Of a DNA stretch of 58,120 nt, positions 7,050-14,684 are shown one piece after another. A program made the position numbers and the translations under genes. The first letter of the stretch is position 1, and each line of letters begins with the position of its first letter. Origin of the DNA: Streptomyces iconiensis (GTDB lineage: Bacteria > Actinomycetota > Actinomycetes > Streptomycetales > Streptomycetaceae); contig NZ_JANCPR020000060.1 of NCBI RefSeq assembly GCF_028657195.3, positions 1 to 58,120 on the forward strand, read 5' to 3'. Under the pieces are notes generated by a model, which saw only the letters and a list, made by a program, of their open reading frames with translations, was not told the DNA's origin and made no database searches.

Positions 7050-8330
7050 ATGAGTCCGATGATCGATCATGGCAGTGACGCGCAGACGGAGAGAGTCCGC
7101 GCGATGGACCCCCTCCGAGCCGACGGGGCGTGTCAGGCGTTACGCACATGGAACGGGACCGCGGACATCGCGGCGATGGCAGCCGCGCTGCGTACGCTCG
7201 TTCCCGCTCTGCCCGAGGCCGGGGCATACTCCGCCGACGAGGCGCTGGCGGCGATGCGCGACCTCGGGATCTTCCTCGGCTCCCTCAAGCGGCACGGCAC
7301 CGAACCCCTCTCCCTGGTGCCCGAGGCGCTGCCCGTACTGACCGAACTCGGCCGCCGCACCGGCATGGTGCCCCGCGACACCGTGCACCACTACTGCACC
7401 TGGAACCCCGTCGGCGAGCGGCGCCGGATGTACACGGGAGACGCGCAGGAGGCGCACCTCCAGGACTCGGTGCGCATGGTCTTCCCCAGCCTGCGCGACG
7501 GTCTGGAGAAGGGCAGCAGCCTCTCGGAGACCGATCCGCTCGACCCGAAGTTCGCCCTGCTGATGGACGAACTCGCCGCGCTGCTGGAGTGCATGGTCGA
7601 GTCCATCACGATGGTCATCGACCGGGTGTCGCCCCACTGGTTCGCGCGCGAACTGCGCCCCTACTTCGAGGAGATCACCGTCGGCGGACGCGTCCTGCTG
7701 GGGCCGGCGGCGGCGCAGGTACCGCTGTGGCTGCTCGACCAGGTCGTGTGGGCCTCCGACCACGCCGAGCCCGAGTACGCCGAGTTCCTGCGCGAGTCGG
7801 TGCCCTACAGCCTGCCGCGCTGGCGGGCCTTCTACGGCCACTGGAGCGTCGTACCCTCCGTCGTCAGCCGCCTCGTGCAGTGCTACGGCGACGACCCGGA
7901 GGCCGCCGAGCTGCGCCACCCCCAACTGCGGCTCTCGGCCGAGGCGTTGATCCGCATGCTGCGCGTCGTCATCGTCTTCCGCGGGCGCCACCTGGGCATC
8001 GCGCGCCAGGCGTACGAGTCGGAGGTGCGGCTCTACCCCGTGGGCAGCGGCGGCGCCGGCGTCGACCTGCTGCGCCAGATACTCGACCTCACCCGGCAGA
8101 CAGCCCGGATGAGCGGCGGCGCGGGCGTGCCCCGCCACGACCAGGCGCACCCGCTTCCCCGCACCTGCGCGGGCGCCAGGGCAGCGCAGTCACGGGCGAC
8201 GGCGAGCACTCCGCACGGCTCAGCTGTACCGGCCTCGGCCCCGTCCGCGGTGCCGGCGCCGTCCGCCCCGTCCGACCAGCCGGCTCCTGTACCGGCCCTG
8301 AACGGCAAGGAGGCACCGTGGAGATCCTGA
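7050..8330 (+). CDS. PrnB/MarE-like heme dioxygenase-superfamily protein (DUF1864)
   Basis: Protein of 426 aa. It closely follows the pattern I recall for PrnB, the heme enzyme of the indoleamine/tryptophan dioxygenase superfamily that rearranges 7-chlorotryptophan in pyrrolnitrin biosynthesis. MarE of the maremycin pathway, which makes oxindoles, belongs to the same group. Matching blocks are AMRDLGIFLGSLKRHG (69-84), YCTWNP (115-120), EAHLQDSVR (134-142), MVESI (182-186), VGGRVLLGPAAAQVPLWLL (211-229), FRGRHLGIARQAYE (310-323) and GSGG (332-335). H314 aligns with the proximal heme ligand of PrnB. The last ~70 residues are Ala/Pro-rich and probably disordered. ATG 7050 is chosen for its AGGAGA site. 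The stop overlaps the next gene by 13 bases. The substrate is unknown; a tryptophan-like indole is the family expectation. Confidence 0.82.
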   Translation: MSPMIDHGSDAQTERVRAMDPLRADGACQALRTWNGTADIAAMAAALRTLVPALPEAGAYSADEALAAMRDLGIFLGSLKRHGTEPLSLVPEALPVLTELGRRTGMVPRDTVHHYCTWNPVGERRRMYTGDAQEAHLQDSVRMVFPSLRDGLEKGSSLSETDPLDPKFALLMDELAALLECMVESITMVIDRVSPHWFARELRPYFEEITVGGRVLLGPAAAQVPLWLLDQVVWASDHAEPEYAEFLRESVPYSLPRWRAFYGHWSVVPSVVSRLVQCYGDDPEAAELRHPQLRLSAEALIRMLRVVIVFRGRHLGIARQAYESEVRLYPVGSGGAGVDLLRQILDLTRQTARMSGGAGVPRHDQAHPLPRTCAGARAAQSRATASTPHGSAVPASAPSAVPAPSAPSDQPAPVPALNGKEAPWRS

Positions 8331-9613
8331 TCGCCGGCGCCGGGGTCGGCGGGCTGACGGCGGCGCTGAGCCTGCACGCCGCCGGGTTCGAGCGCGTCCG
8401 GCTGGTCGAGACAGCGCCGCGCATCGCGCCCCTCGGTGTCGGCCTCAACATCCTGCCCAGCGCGGTGCGCGAACTGGACGAACTCGGCCTGTACGGCGCG
8501 CTCGCCCAAGTCGCCGTGCCCACGGGCGCGCTGTCCTACTACAACCGTTTCGGCTCCCTGATCTGGAACGAGCGGCGCGGACTGAGCGCCGGGTACCGGT
8601 GGCCCCAGCTGTCCGTTCACCGTGGCGCGCTCCAGCGCGTACTGGCGGACGCGGTACGCGAGCGGCTCGGCCCCGACGCGCTCACCTGCGACGCGAGAGT
8701 GGAGGAGCTGTGGGCCGTGGACGGCGGACGGGTCACGGTGGGGCTCTCGCATCCCATGGCGGGCGGCCGGTCCACGGCCGGTGCCGATGTGCTCATCGGC
8801 GCCGACGGCATACGTTCCGGGGTACGCGCCGCGATGTACCCCGACGAGGGCGACCCGCCGTGGAACGGGCTCATCGTCTGGCGCGGCATCACCTGGGCGC
8901 CGCCCTTCCTGGACGGCCGCACGATGATCATCGCGGGGGACCTCAGGCGCCGCGCCGTCGTCTACCCCATGTCGGCGGCGCCCAACGGCCGCCCGGTGAT
9001 GATGAACTGGGCCGTCGCGCGCGCGGCCGACCCCGGTGAGCGCCTGCAGCCGGCCGACTGGAACAGGGCGGCCGAACCCGCCGCCTTCCTCGGCCACTTC
9101 GCCGACCTGGACTTCGCCTGGCTGGACGTCCCCGGGCTGGTACGCGGCGCCGAGCACGCCTACGTCTACCCGATGGTCGACCGCGACCCGCTGCCCCGCT
9201 GGACCGCCGGCCGCGCCACCCTCCTCGGTGACGCCGCACACGCGATGTACCCGATGGGCTCCAACGGCGCCACCCAGTCCATCATCGACGCACGCGTCCT
9301 GGCCCGCGCACTGGCCACCCACGAGGACGCCGACGAGGGCCTCGCCGCCTACGAGTTGGAACGCCGCCCCCCGGCGACCCGGCTCCAGGAGAAGGGCCGT
9401 AAGCGCGGCCCTGAGATCGTCATCGACATGGCGCACGAACGTGCCCCTGAGGGATTCGACCGCATCGAGGACGTCATCCCGCCCGACGAACTGGCCAACA
9501 TCTCGGCGCTCTACGCCCAGCTCGGTGCCTTCGACCCGGAAACGGTCAACAACCGGCCCACCTACAACGTGCCCCTTCACAGAAGAACCCACCACTGCGG
9601 GGGAACCCGCTGA
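8318..9613 (+). CDS. PhzS-like FAD-dependent monooxygenase
   Basis: Protein of 431 aa from GTG 8318, preceded by AAGGAGG (8307-8313). Residues 7-12 (GAGVGG) are the FAD-binding Rossmann signature. The middle region has the DG motif GADGIRSGVR, and GDAAHAMYPMGSNG is the second FAD/ribityl motif of class A flavoprotein hydroxylases. The opening and the GVGLNILPSAVRELDELGL segment resemble 5-methylphenazine-1-carboxylate 1-monooxygenase and salicylate-hydroxylase relatives. It uses NAD(P)H and O2 to hydroxylate an aromatic ring. Overlap with the PrnB-like gene implies coordinated production, so it probably acts on the same pathway intermediate. Confidence 0.86.
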   Translation: MEILIAGAGVGGLTAALSLHAAGFERVRLVETAPRIAPLGVGLNILPSAVRELDELGLYGALAQVAVPTGALSYYNRFGSLIWNERRGLSAGYRWPQLSVHRGALQRVLADAVRERLGPDALTCDARVEELWAVDGGRVTVGLSHPMAGGRSTAGADVLIGADGIRSGVRAAMYPDEGDPPWNGLIVWRGITWAPPFLDGRTMIIAGDLRRRAVVYPMSAAPNGRPVMMNWAVARAADPGERLQPADWNRAAEPAAFLGHFADLDFAWLDVPGLVRGAEHAYVYPMVDRDPLPRWTAGRATLLGDAAHAMYPMGSNGATQSIIDARVLARALATHEDADEGLAAYELERRPPATRLQEKGRKRGPEIVIDMAHERAPEGFDRIEDVIPPDELANISALYAQLGAFDPETVNNRPTYNVPLHRRTHHCGGTR

Positions 9614-9913
9614 CCAAGGCGACCCCGGGTGCGGCAACGCGGCCGTACCGGCGGGGAGTTGGGCGCGTGGCAGGGCGGGCAGGGGTTCTTGAACCATGAA
9701 CGGCACTCTTGACCGTGGGCAGACAGCCGGTAAAGTCTAGACCAATTGCGGAGCGCGAACCCGGGCCGGCCGGGTCGCGGCTGTCAGGACTTCACGGGGC
9801 TGCCGTAATCCACGCCGGTGACGGAGACGTCTTCGTGCCCGCTCTACCCCCCACTCGATGAGGCTGTCGCCACGGTACGGGTGAGTGACGGTCTTCACCG
9901 TGAAGGAGTTGAC
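9614..9913. other. 300-bp leader/promoter region of the LPMO gene
   Basis: It holds the promoter and DasR-like operator (listed separately), then about 170 bases of untranslated leader. ACGGTCTTCACCGT (9888-9901) is a short inverted repeat just before the ribosome site GAAGGAG (9902-9908). I see no gene here and no clear terminator for the upstream monooxygenase. Confidence 0.6.
9709..9746 (+). promoter_or_regulatory. Promoter overlapped by a DasR-type operator (dre)
   Basis: TTGACC (9709-9714) and TAAAGT (9731-9736) with a 16-base spacer form a reasonable housekeeping promoter. TAAAGTCTAGACCAAT (9731-9746) matches the known DasR consensus ACTGGTCTAGACCACT at 11 of 16 positions, including the whole core and right arm. 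DasR is the GntR-family repressor of N-acetylglucosamine and chitin genes and is relieved by phosphorylated amino sugars. The operator covers the -10 box, a direct repression layout. Confidence 0.7.
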
Positions 9914-10432
9914 ATGCACAAGAAAAGGAAGCTGGCCGCGCTCATCGGGGCCGGAGCCTCTCCGCTGCTGGTCCTCGGCCTCTCCGTGACCCCCGCCAGT
10001 GCCCACGGCTACATCAGCGACCCGGCCAGCAGGCAGGCGCAGTGTGCGGCGGGCGTCGTCGAGTGCGGTTCCATCAAGTACGAGCCGCAGAGCGTCGAGG
10101 GCCCGAAGGGCCTCCAGGACTGTGCGGGCGGCCACGACGAGTGGGCCGAACTCCGTGACGACAACCACGGCTGGAACGTCGCCAATGTCGGCAGCTCCGC
10201 GACCTTCAACTGGAAGCTGACGGCGGCCCACCGCACCACCACGTGGGACTACTTCATCGACGGCCAGAAGATCGCCTCCTTCGACCAGGGCGGCCAGCAG
10301 CCGCCGTCCGAGCTGTCCCACAAGGTCGACTTCGGCGGCAAGAGCGGCAAGCAGACCGTGCTCGCCGTATGGAACGTCGCCGACACGGCGAACGCGTTCT
10401 ACGCCTGCGTCGACGTCAACATCGGCGGCTGA
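9914..10432 (+). CDS. Secreted lytic polysaccharide monooxygenase, AA10 (chitin-active type)
   Basis: Protein of 172 aa. A signal peptide with KKRK at its head and a hydrophobic core ends at ASA/HGY, so the mature chain begins with the copper-binding His required in the histidine brace. The second brace His is probably the one in LTAAHRTTTWDYF. It follows the AA10 pattern (HGYISDPASR, DDNHGWN, AVWNVADTANAFY), and no extra carbohydrate-binding module follows. It cleaves crystalline chitin or cellulose oxidatively outside the cell. The DasR-like operator supports chitin as substrate. The ATG at 9914 is preferred over an upstream in-frame ATG because of GAAGGAG and the signal peptide. Confidence 0.9.
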   Translation: MHKKRKLAALIGAGASPLLVLGLSVTPASAHGYISDPASRQAQCAAGVVECGSIKYEPQSVEGPKGLQDCAGGHDEWAELRDDNHGWNVANVGSSATFNWKLTAAHRTTTWDYFIDGQKIASFDQGGQQPPSELSHKVDFGGKSGKQTVLAVWNVADTANAFYACVDVNIGG

Positions 10433-10453
10433 CCCCACCGTCGTCCCGTGACG

Positions 10454-10493
10454 ACGCCCCTTGCCTCCGTCCGGCGCGCGGGGCAGGGGGCGT
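10454..10493 (+). terminator. Hairpin terminator after the LPMO gene
   Basis: ACGCCCCTTGCC (10454-10465) pairs with GGCAGGGGGCGT (10482-10493): 12 base pairs including one G-U, with a 16-base loop. It lies 21 bases after the LPMO stop and between convergent genes. There is no U tract, as is common in high-GC actinobacteria. Confidence 0.65.
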
Positions 10494-10619
10494 TGCGGTG
10501 TTGCGTCTCCGCCCACGTGGGGGCCGCACCCGGAAGTGCGCGACCGGCCCCGAACAACCCCAGGCCCGCGACGCGCGACCAGGGTCACTCCCTCCCCGAC
10601 GCGAACCACCGGACACGAA

Positions 10620-11318
10620 CTAACGCTTCTGCGCCCCCAGCCGGCCCGCCAGGGCGAGCATCGCGAGGCCGGTGCCGGCATCCAGGAGGCGCTGGGCGCG
10701 GCGGGTGAGGCCGAGGCGCTTCAGCCGGGCACCGATCGCCGCGTAGCCGCACGCGCAGCAGAACTCGACGGCGATGTAGGCGACGCCGAGTGCCAGCAGG
10801 GGCGGGGCGACGTGCGGGGCGCCGTCCGTGAGGAACTGCGGGAGGAAGACGGTGAACAGGAGGAGGGCCTTCGGGTTGGAGGCCGCCACCACGAACTCCT
10901 GCCGCGCCAGCTTCCACGAGCCCATACCTCCGGGCTTCCCCGGCGTCGCCGTCAGCTCGGTCCCGGACCGGTGGGCGCCCCGCACAGCGGTGGGGCGCGT
11001 GCCTCGTACAGCCGTGAAGCGCGTGCCTCGTACGGCCGTGAAGAGGGAGCGGCAGCCCAGCCAGGACAGATAGGCGACGCCGCACCACTTGACGAGCGTG
11101 AAGACACGCTCCGAGGTGGCCAGGACCGCGCCCAGGCCGGCGGCGACGGCCAGGACCATCAGCGCGAAGGCGGCGAACCGGCCGAGGGAGGCGTGGATCG
11201 CGGGCCGCGGGCCGTGGCGGACTCCGTTGCGCAGGACCAGCAGTTGGTTGGCGCCAGGTGTCGCGGCCAGGAGGACGGCAGCGGGCAGGAAGGCGAGCCA
11301 TTCGACGTCAGGGATCAT
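10620..11318 (-). CDS. LysE/RhtB-family amino-acid or metabolite exporter with repeat insert
   Basis: Protein of 232 aa. LAATPGANQLLVLRNGVRHGPR near the N terminus is the LysE-family signature, and about six hydrophobic helices are visible. The family exports amino acids and related small molecules. In the cytosolic loop after the third helix, TAVRG recurs three times in 8-residue steps (FTAVRGTR, FTAVRGTR, PTAVRGAH), encoded by a 24-bp tandem repeat. Its start overlaps the MFS stop by 11 bases, making it the third gene of an ArsR-MFS-LysE operon. Confidence 0.87.
   Translation of the reverse strand: MIPDVEWLAFLPAAVLLAATPGANQLLVLRNGVRHGPRPAIHASLGRFAAFALMVLAVAAGLGAVLATSERVFTLVKWCGVAYLSWLGCRSLFTAVRGTRFTAVRGTRPTAVRGAHRSGTELTATPGKPGGMGSWKLARQEFVVAASNPKALLLFTVFLPQFLTDGAPHVAPPLLALGVAYIAVEFCCACGYAAIGARLKRLGLTRRAQRLLDAGTGLAMLALAGRLGAQKR
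10995..11042 (-). repeat. 24-bp tandem repeat inside the LysE-family gene
   Basis: Two units (10995-11018 and 11019-11042) differ at one base, and a degenerate third unit precedes them at about 10971-10994. The unit is in frame and lengthens a cytosolic loop by 8 residues per copy. Confidence 0.8.
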
Positions 11319-12852
11319 CCGTCACGGATACCCGGTCTCCGGCGTGCGTCCCGCCGCCCCGTGTCGCATCGCCCCGTGTCCCGTCGGCCGGTGACGGGTC
11401 GGCCGGTGACGGGGCGGCCCGCGCCGTGGGGGCCGGTTGTGGTGGGGGTTCGGGGTGTGGGGTGCCGGAGGCGGTCGCTTGGGTGCGGGCGCGGTCCATC
11501 TCGCGCCATTCGGGGCGCAGTCCGGCCAGGTTCGTGGTGAGGAAGTAGAGGGCGCCGCCGGTGAGGAGGACGGGGACGAGACCGAAGGCGGCGACGGCGG
11601 CGCCGGCTGCCAGGCCGCCCAGGGGGATGCCGGCCCAGGCCAGCGAGTCGCCGAGGGCCTTGACGCGGCCGAGGAGCGGGCGCGGGACGCGTTCGAAGGC
11701 GAGGGCGCCGAGGATCGGGTTGAGGAAGCCCGCACCGAAGCCGCCGACGGCGAACACGGCCAGTACCACCCACATCGGCTGGTCCGTGGCGAGGATCAGA
11801 AAGCGGGGCGCTCCGGCGAGCAGGAACCCGGCGAAGAAGACCGGCCTGCGGCGCATGCGGTGGGCGATGGCGGCGGCGATGAGGCTGCCGCCCATGCCCA
11901 GGATGCCCTGGGCCGCGTTGACCTGGCCGATCGCGGCCGGTCCGTGCCCGGAGTCGTGTGCCCACACGGGCAGCAGCACGGACATGAAGGCCGCGTCCAG
12001 GAAGTTGACGACCGCGATCAGGACGACGACGGTCGCCAGCAGCGGGTCGCCGCGCAGGAAGGTGAAGCCTTCGCCGAACCTGCGCCAGTATCCGGGCCCG
12101 GGGACGAGCGTGCCGTCCGCTTCGGTGCCCGCGTGCGCCTGCGGTACGGGGCGGCCCATGCCGCGCGGCAGGCAGGCGGCGACGAGCAGCGAGCCCAGTG
12201 CGAAGCAGGCCGCGTTGACCGCCAGCCCCGCCATCGGGCCGAGCGCGGCGACGAGCGCGCCGCCGGCGGCAGGGCCGACCGTGGAGGCGAGCCGTTCGAT
12301 GGTGCCCTCCAGGCCGGTCGCCCGCTCCAGCCGGATACGGCTGCGCTCGGCGGCCTCCGGAACCATGATCTGCTTGGCCAGGTCGCCGGGGCCCCGTACG
12401 GCGCCGATGACGGCGACGAGCACGAGCAGCGACGGGAACGACAGCTGGTCCGTGGCGTGCAGCACGGGGATGGCGACGGCCGCAGCCGCGCTCGTCAGGT
12501 CCGTCGTCCAGGACGTCACCCGGGGGCCGAACCGGTCGACGAGTGGCCCGGTGAGGGCCTTGACGACGACGTACGGCGCCATCTCGCAGAAGGCGACGAC
12601 TCCGGTCTGTGTCGCGCTGCCGGTGGTGACGAGGACGAACCAGGGGATCGAGATCGCGGATATCCGGGTGCCGGTCAGGGCGACGGCGATGGCGGTGAGG
12701 AGCCCGGCGACCGGCCGGAGGGTACGCGGGCCGGCCTCGACGGGCTTGCCGGCCGACGCCTCCGGTATGCCGGATGTCCCCTTCGGCCCAGCCGTTTCCG
12801 CTGTGTTCTCTCCGGCTGTCTTTGCTGTTCCGGGGGTCTTGCCGCGTCTCAC
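11308..12852 (-). CDS. MFS transporter of the enterobactin-exporter/multidrug type
   Basis: Protein of 514 aa from GTG 12852, which overlaps the ArsR stop (GTGA). The longer frame upstream lies inside the ArsR gene and is rejected. About 12 hydrophobic helices begin near residue 45 (LLTAIAVALTGTRISAISIPWF). The first cytosolic loop reads GPLVDRFGPR, a variant of MFS motif A. N- and C-terminal tails (about 40 and 70 residues) are low complexity; the C tail alternates Ala/Pro/Thr. It is probably an efflux pump whose expression is set by the ArsR-type repressor encoded first in the operon. Substrate unknown. Confidence 0.87.
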   Translation of the reverse strand: MRRGKTPGTAKTAGENTAETAGPKGTSGIPEASAGKPVEAGPRTLRPVAGLLTAIAVALTGTRISAISIPWFVLVTTGSATQTGVVAFCEMAPYVVVKALTGPLVDRFGPRVTSWTTDLTSAAAAVAIPVLHATDQLSFPSLLVLVAVIGAVRGPGDLAKQIMVPEAAERSRIRLERATGLEGTIERLASTVGPAAGGALVAALGPMAGLAVNAACFALGSLLVAACLPRGMGRPVPQAHAGTEADGTLVPGPGYWRRFGEGFTFLRGDPLLATVVVLIAVVNFLDAAFMSVLLPVWAHDSGHGPAAIGQVNAAQGILGMGGSLIAAAIAHRMRRRPVFFAGFLLAGAPRFLILATDQPMWVVLAVFAVGGFGAGFLNPILGALAFERVPRPLLGRVKALGDSLAWAGIPLGGLAAGAAVAAFGLVPVLLTGGALYFLTTNLAGLRPEWREMDRARTQATASGTPHPEPPPQPAPTARAAPSPADPSPADGTRGDATRGGGTHAGDRVSVTDDP

Positions 12853-13445
12853 GAGGCGTCGGTGTCCTCTTCGGGGTCGGGGAGGAGATAGGTGATGAGT
12901 TCGACGCGTTCGGCGTCTGCCGGTGCCTCGGCGGCCTGTTCGGGGGTGTCCTTGCGGTAGCGGGCGATGACCTCGCGCAACTCCGCGCGCAGCGAGGCCG
13001 TCTCGCCCGGGGTGAGGCGCAGCGGGAAGTCGCTGAGGTCGGAGACGTCGCGCCAGGTGTGCGACATCGTCGTGAAGGCGTTCAGCGCGCGCTGCACCTG
13101 GAGGGCGTTGGTCGCGGTGACCCCGCGCAGGTAGGCGAGCGTCGCCTCGGGGTCGTGCTGGAGCATCTCCGCGCTGTCGAGCCAGGTCTCCTCGTGCGCT
13201 GCCTGCCACCACCGCTCGCGCCCGTTGCCCCGCTCGCTCAGCTCCTCGACGAACCCCACGGCGTGCAGCTGCCGCAGGTGGTAACTGGTGGCGCCGGAGT
13301 TGAGGTCGAGGCGCAGCGCGAGCTGGGTCGCGGTGGCGGGCCCGTGCTTGCGCAGCAGGCCGATCAGCTGGACGCGCACCGGGTGCGCGAGTGCGCGCAG
13401 GCCCTTGGTGTCCAGCACAACGGCGTTCGGGTGCGGTGTCTCCAT
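12849..13445 (-). CDS. ArsR-like winged-helix transcriptional regulator
   Basis: Protein of 198 aa from ATG 13445 (a start 36 bases further up lies within the operator). Residues about 12-85 form the winged helix: LRALAHPVRVQLIGLLRKHG, then TATQLALRLDLNSGATSYHLRQL and the wing GFVEELSERGNGRERWW. No cysteine metal site is seen. The ~110-residue C-terminal part resembles the HTH_20 group often paired with MFS pumps. It heads the operon and lies next to its own palindromic operators, so it is most likely an autorepressor released by the substrate of the pump. Confidence 0.87.
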   Translation of the reverse strand: METPHPNAVVLDTKGLRALAHPVRVQLIGLLRKHGPATATQLALRLDLNSGATSYHLRQLHAVGFVEELSERGNGRERWWQAAHEETWLDSAEMLQHDPEATLAYLRGVTATNALQVQRALNAFTTMSHTWRDVSDLSDFPLRLTPGETASLRAELREVIARYRKDTPEQAAEAPADAERVELITYLLPDPEEDTDAS

Positions 13446-13458
13446 AGCGCGCACCCTA

Positions 13459-13496
13459 GACTCCAAAGAACTCTTTGCCAAGAATCCTTTGGAGTC
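13459..13496 (-). promoter_or_regulatory. Double palindromic operator over the ArsR-MFS-LysE promoter
   Basis: GACTCCAAAG (13459-13468) and CTTTGGAGTC (13487-13496) are perfect 10-base inverted arms. Between them are two nested palindromes, CAAAGAACTCTTTG (13464-13477) and CCAAGAATCCTTTGG (13479-13493). On the minus strand TTGGCA and TAGGGT with a 17-base spacer give a promoter lying wholly within this site. The arrangement points to repressor binding that blocks RNA polymerase. Confidence 0.7.
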
Positions 13497-13577
13497 CTGC
13501 CGGGGGCCCGGCCCAGGAGCCCTTCTGCTGACCCCGCCTCCTACGTCAGGCCGAAGCCCCCTACGTGCCGATGCCCC

Positions 13578-14684
13578 CTACGTCAGGCCGTAGAGCCGGG
13601 TCGCCGTCTCCGCGGCGATCATGGCGGTGACGCGCGGGACGTCCTCGGGGGACCAGGCTTCCGCGGCCGTCCAGGTGTCGGTGAGGGTGGTGAGCGCTTC
13701 GCGGAAGAGCTGGGTGCCGACCACGTACAGCTCCGGAAGGCCGTAGGCGTCGGTGGAGAACAGGAGCTTGCCGAACGGGGTGAGTTCGAGGAACTCGGCC
13801 AGCACCTGCCCCGCGCGGGCGCCCGTATGGGAGAGGGTGAGGCCGAAGTCGACGTAGACGTGCGGGAAGACGGCCGCGAGATAGCCGGCGCCCCGGTGGT
13901 ACGGATAGCAGTGCAGCAGCACCAGTGGTGTGCCGTAGGAGGCAGTCGCGCGGACGAAGTCCGTGAGTAGCAGCGGGTCGCAGCGGTCCAGGCGCAGATC
14001 CGGGTCGCCGAAACCGGTGTGGAGCTGGAGCGGCAGGCCCGTACGGACGGCGGTCCACAGCAGGTGCCGCAGCAGTACGGGGTCGGACAGCCTGCCTCCC
14101 GGCACCCGGGAGCCCAGCCAGCGGTCGGCTGCCGTGTAGATCTCCGAGGTGCTGGGCGGGTGCGGCTCGAAGTGCAGGCCGTAACGGTAGGCGATCACCG
14201 ACTTGAAGCCGCGCGCCGTACGCACCGCCTCCCGTATGCCGTCGGAGAGTTCGGCCAGGAAGGAGTGTGTGTCCCGTGCGGTGTCGGCCGCGCGTTCCGC
14301 CAGCCGTTCGAGGCGGACGATCTCGTGTGCCTCGCCGCCCGATGTCTCGGCCAGTTCGCCCGGGGTGAGCAGATTGCCCGGCAGCCCGGTGTCCACGAGG
14401 AACGTGGAGATGCCGCTCGCGCGCAGCAACCTCCTGGTCGTCTCCGGCGTCCCCAACTCGGCACGCCTGTCCAGGTACTCGCGCGGCGGGCAGTGCGGTT
14501 CGAGCCCGAGCACCGGGGCACACCAGCGCCGCACGGCGAAGCCGAGCTGGGTGTCGAAGAAGGAGACTCCCGGGGGCGGGGGCACCTGCGCTTCGGTCAG
14601 GTACGACTCGAAGGTGCCTCGGTCGGGACCTGACCTGAGCACACCGTGACAGTGCTGGTCGACCAGGAGCGGGAATCCGTGCAT
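13578..14684 (-). CDS. Amidohydrolase-2 family protein (FluG N-domain-like)
   Basis: Protein of 368 aa. DQHCHG (residues 9-14) is the D-x-H-x-H metal site of TIM-barrel amidohydrolases. LLHCYPYHRGAGYLA and LLFSTDAYGLPELY carry later metal-ligand residues (His and Asp). The order and spacing resemble the N-terminal half of fungal FluG and bacterial proteins linked to glutamine-synthetase-like enzymes. Its ATG follows the stop of the synthetase gene directly (TGAATG), so they are translationally coupled. The likely role is hydrolysis of an amide related to the gamma-glutamyl product of its partner. The specific substrate is not evident. Confidence 0.85.
   Translation of the reverse strand: MHGFPLLVDQHCHGVLRSGPDRGTFESYLTEAQVPPPPGVSFFDTQLGFAVRRWCAPVLGLEPHCPPREYLDRRAELGTPETTRRLLRASGISTFLVDTGLPGNLLTPGELAETSGGEAHEIVRLERLAERAADTARDTHSFLAELSDGIREAVRTARGFKSVIAYRYGLHFEPHPPSTSEIYTAADRWLGSRVPGGRLSDPVLLRHLLWTAVRTGLPLQLHTGFGDPDLRLDRCDPLLLTDFVRATASYGTPLVLLHCYPYHRGAGYLAAVFPHVYVDFGLTLSHTGARAGQVLAEFLELTPFGKLLFSTDAYGLPELYVVGTQLFREALTTLTDTWTAAEAWSPEDVPRVTAMIAAETATRLYGLT

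Noticed and set aside
7130..8317. Long N-terminal extension of the PhzS-like protein
   Set aside because: It runs through the PrnB-like gene in another frame. The FAD motif begins six residues after the GTG at 8318, which has AAGGAGG.
12851..13970. Long plus-strand frames across the ArsR gene
   Set aside because: Antisense shadows. The minus strand has the winged-helix motif, operator and operon overlaps.
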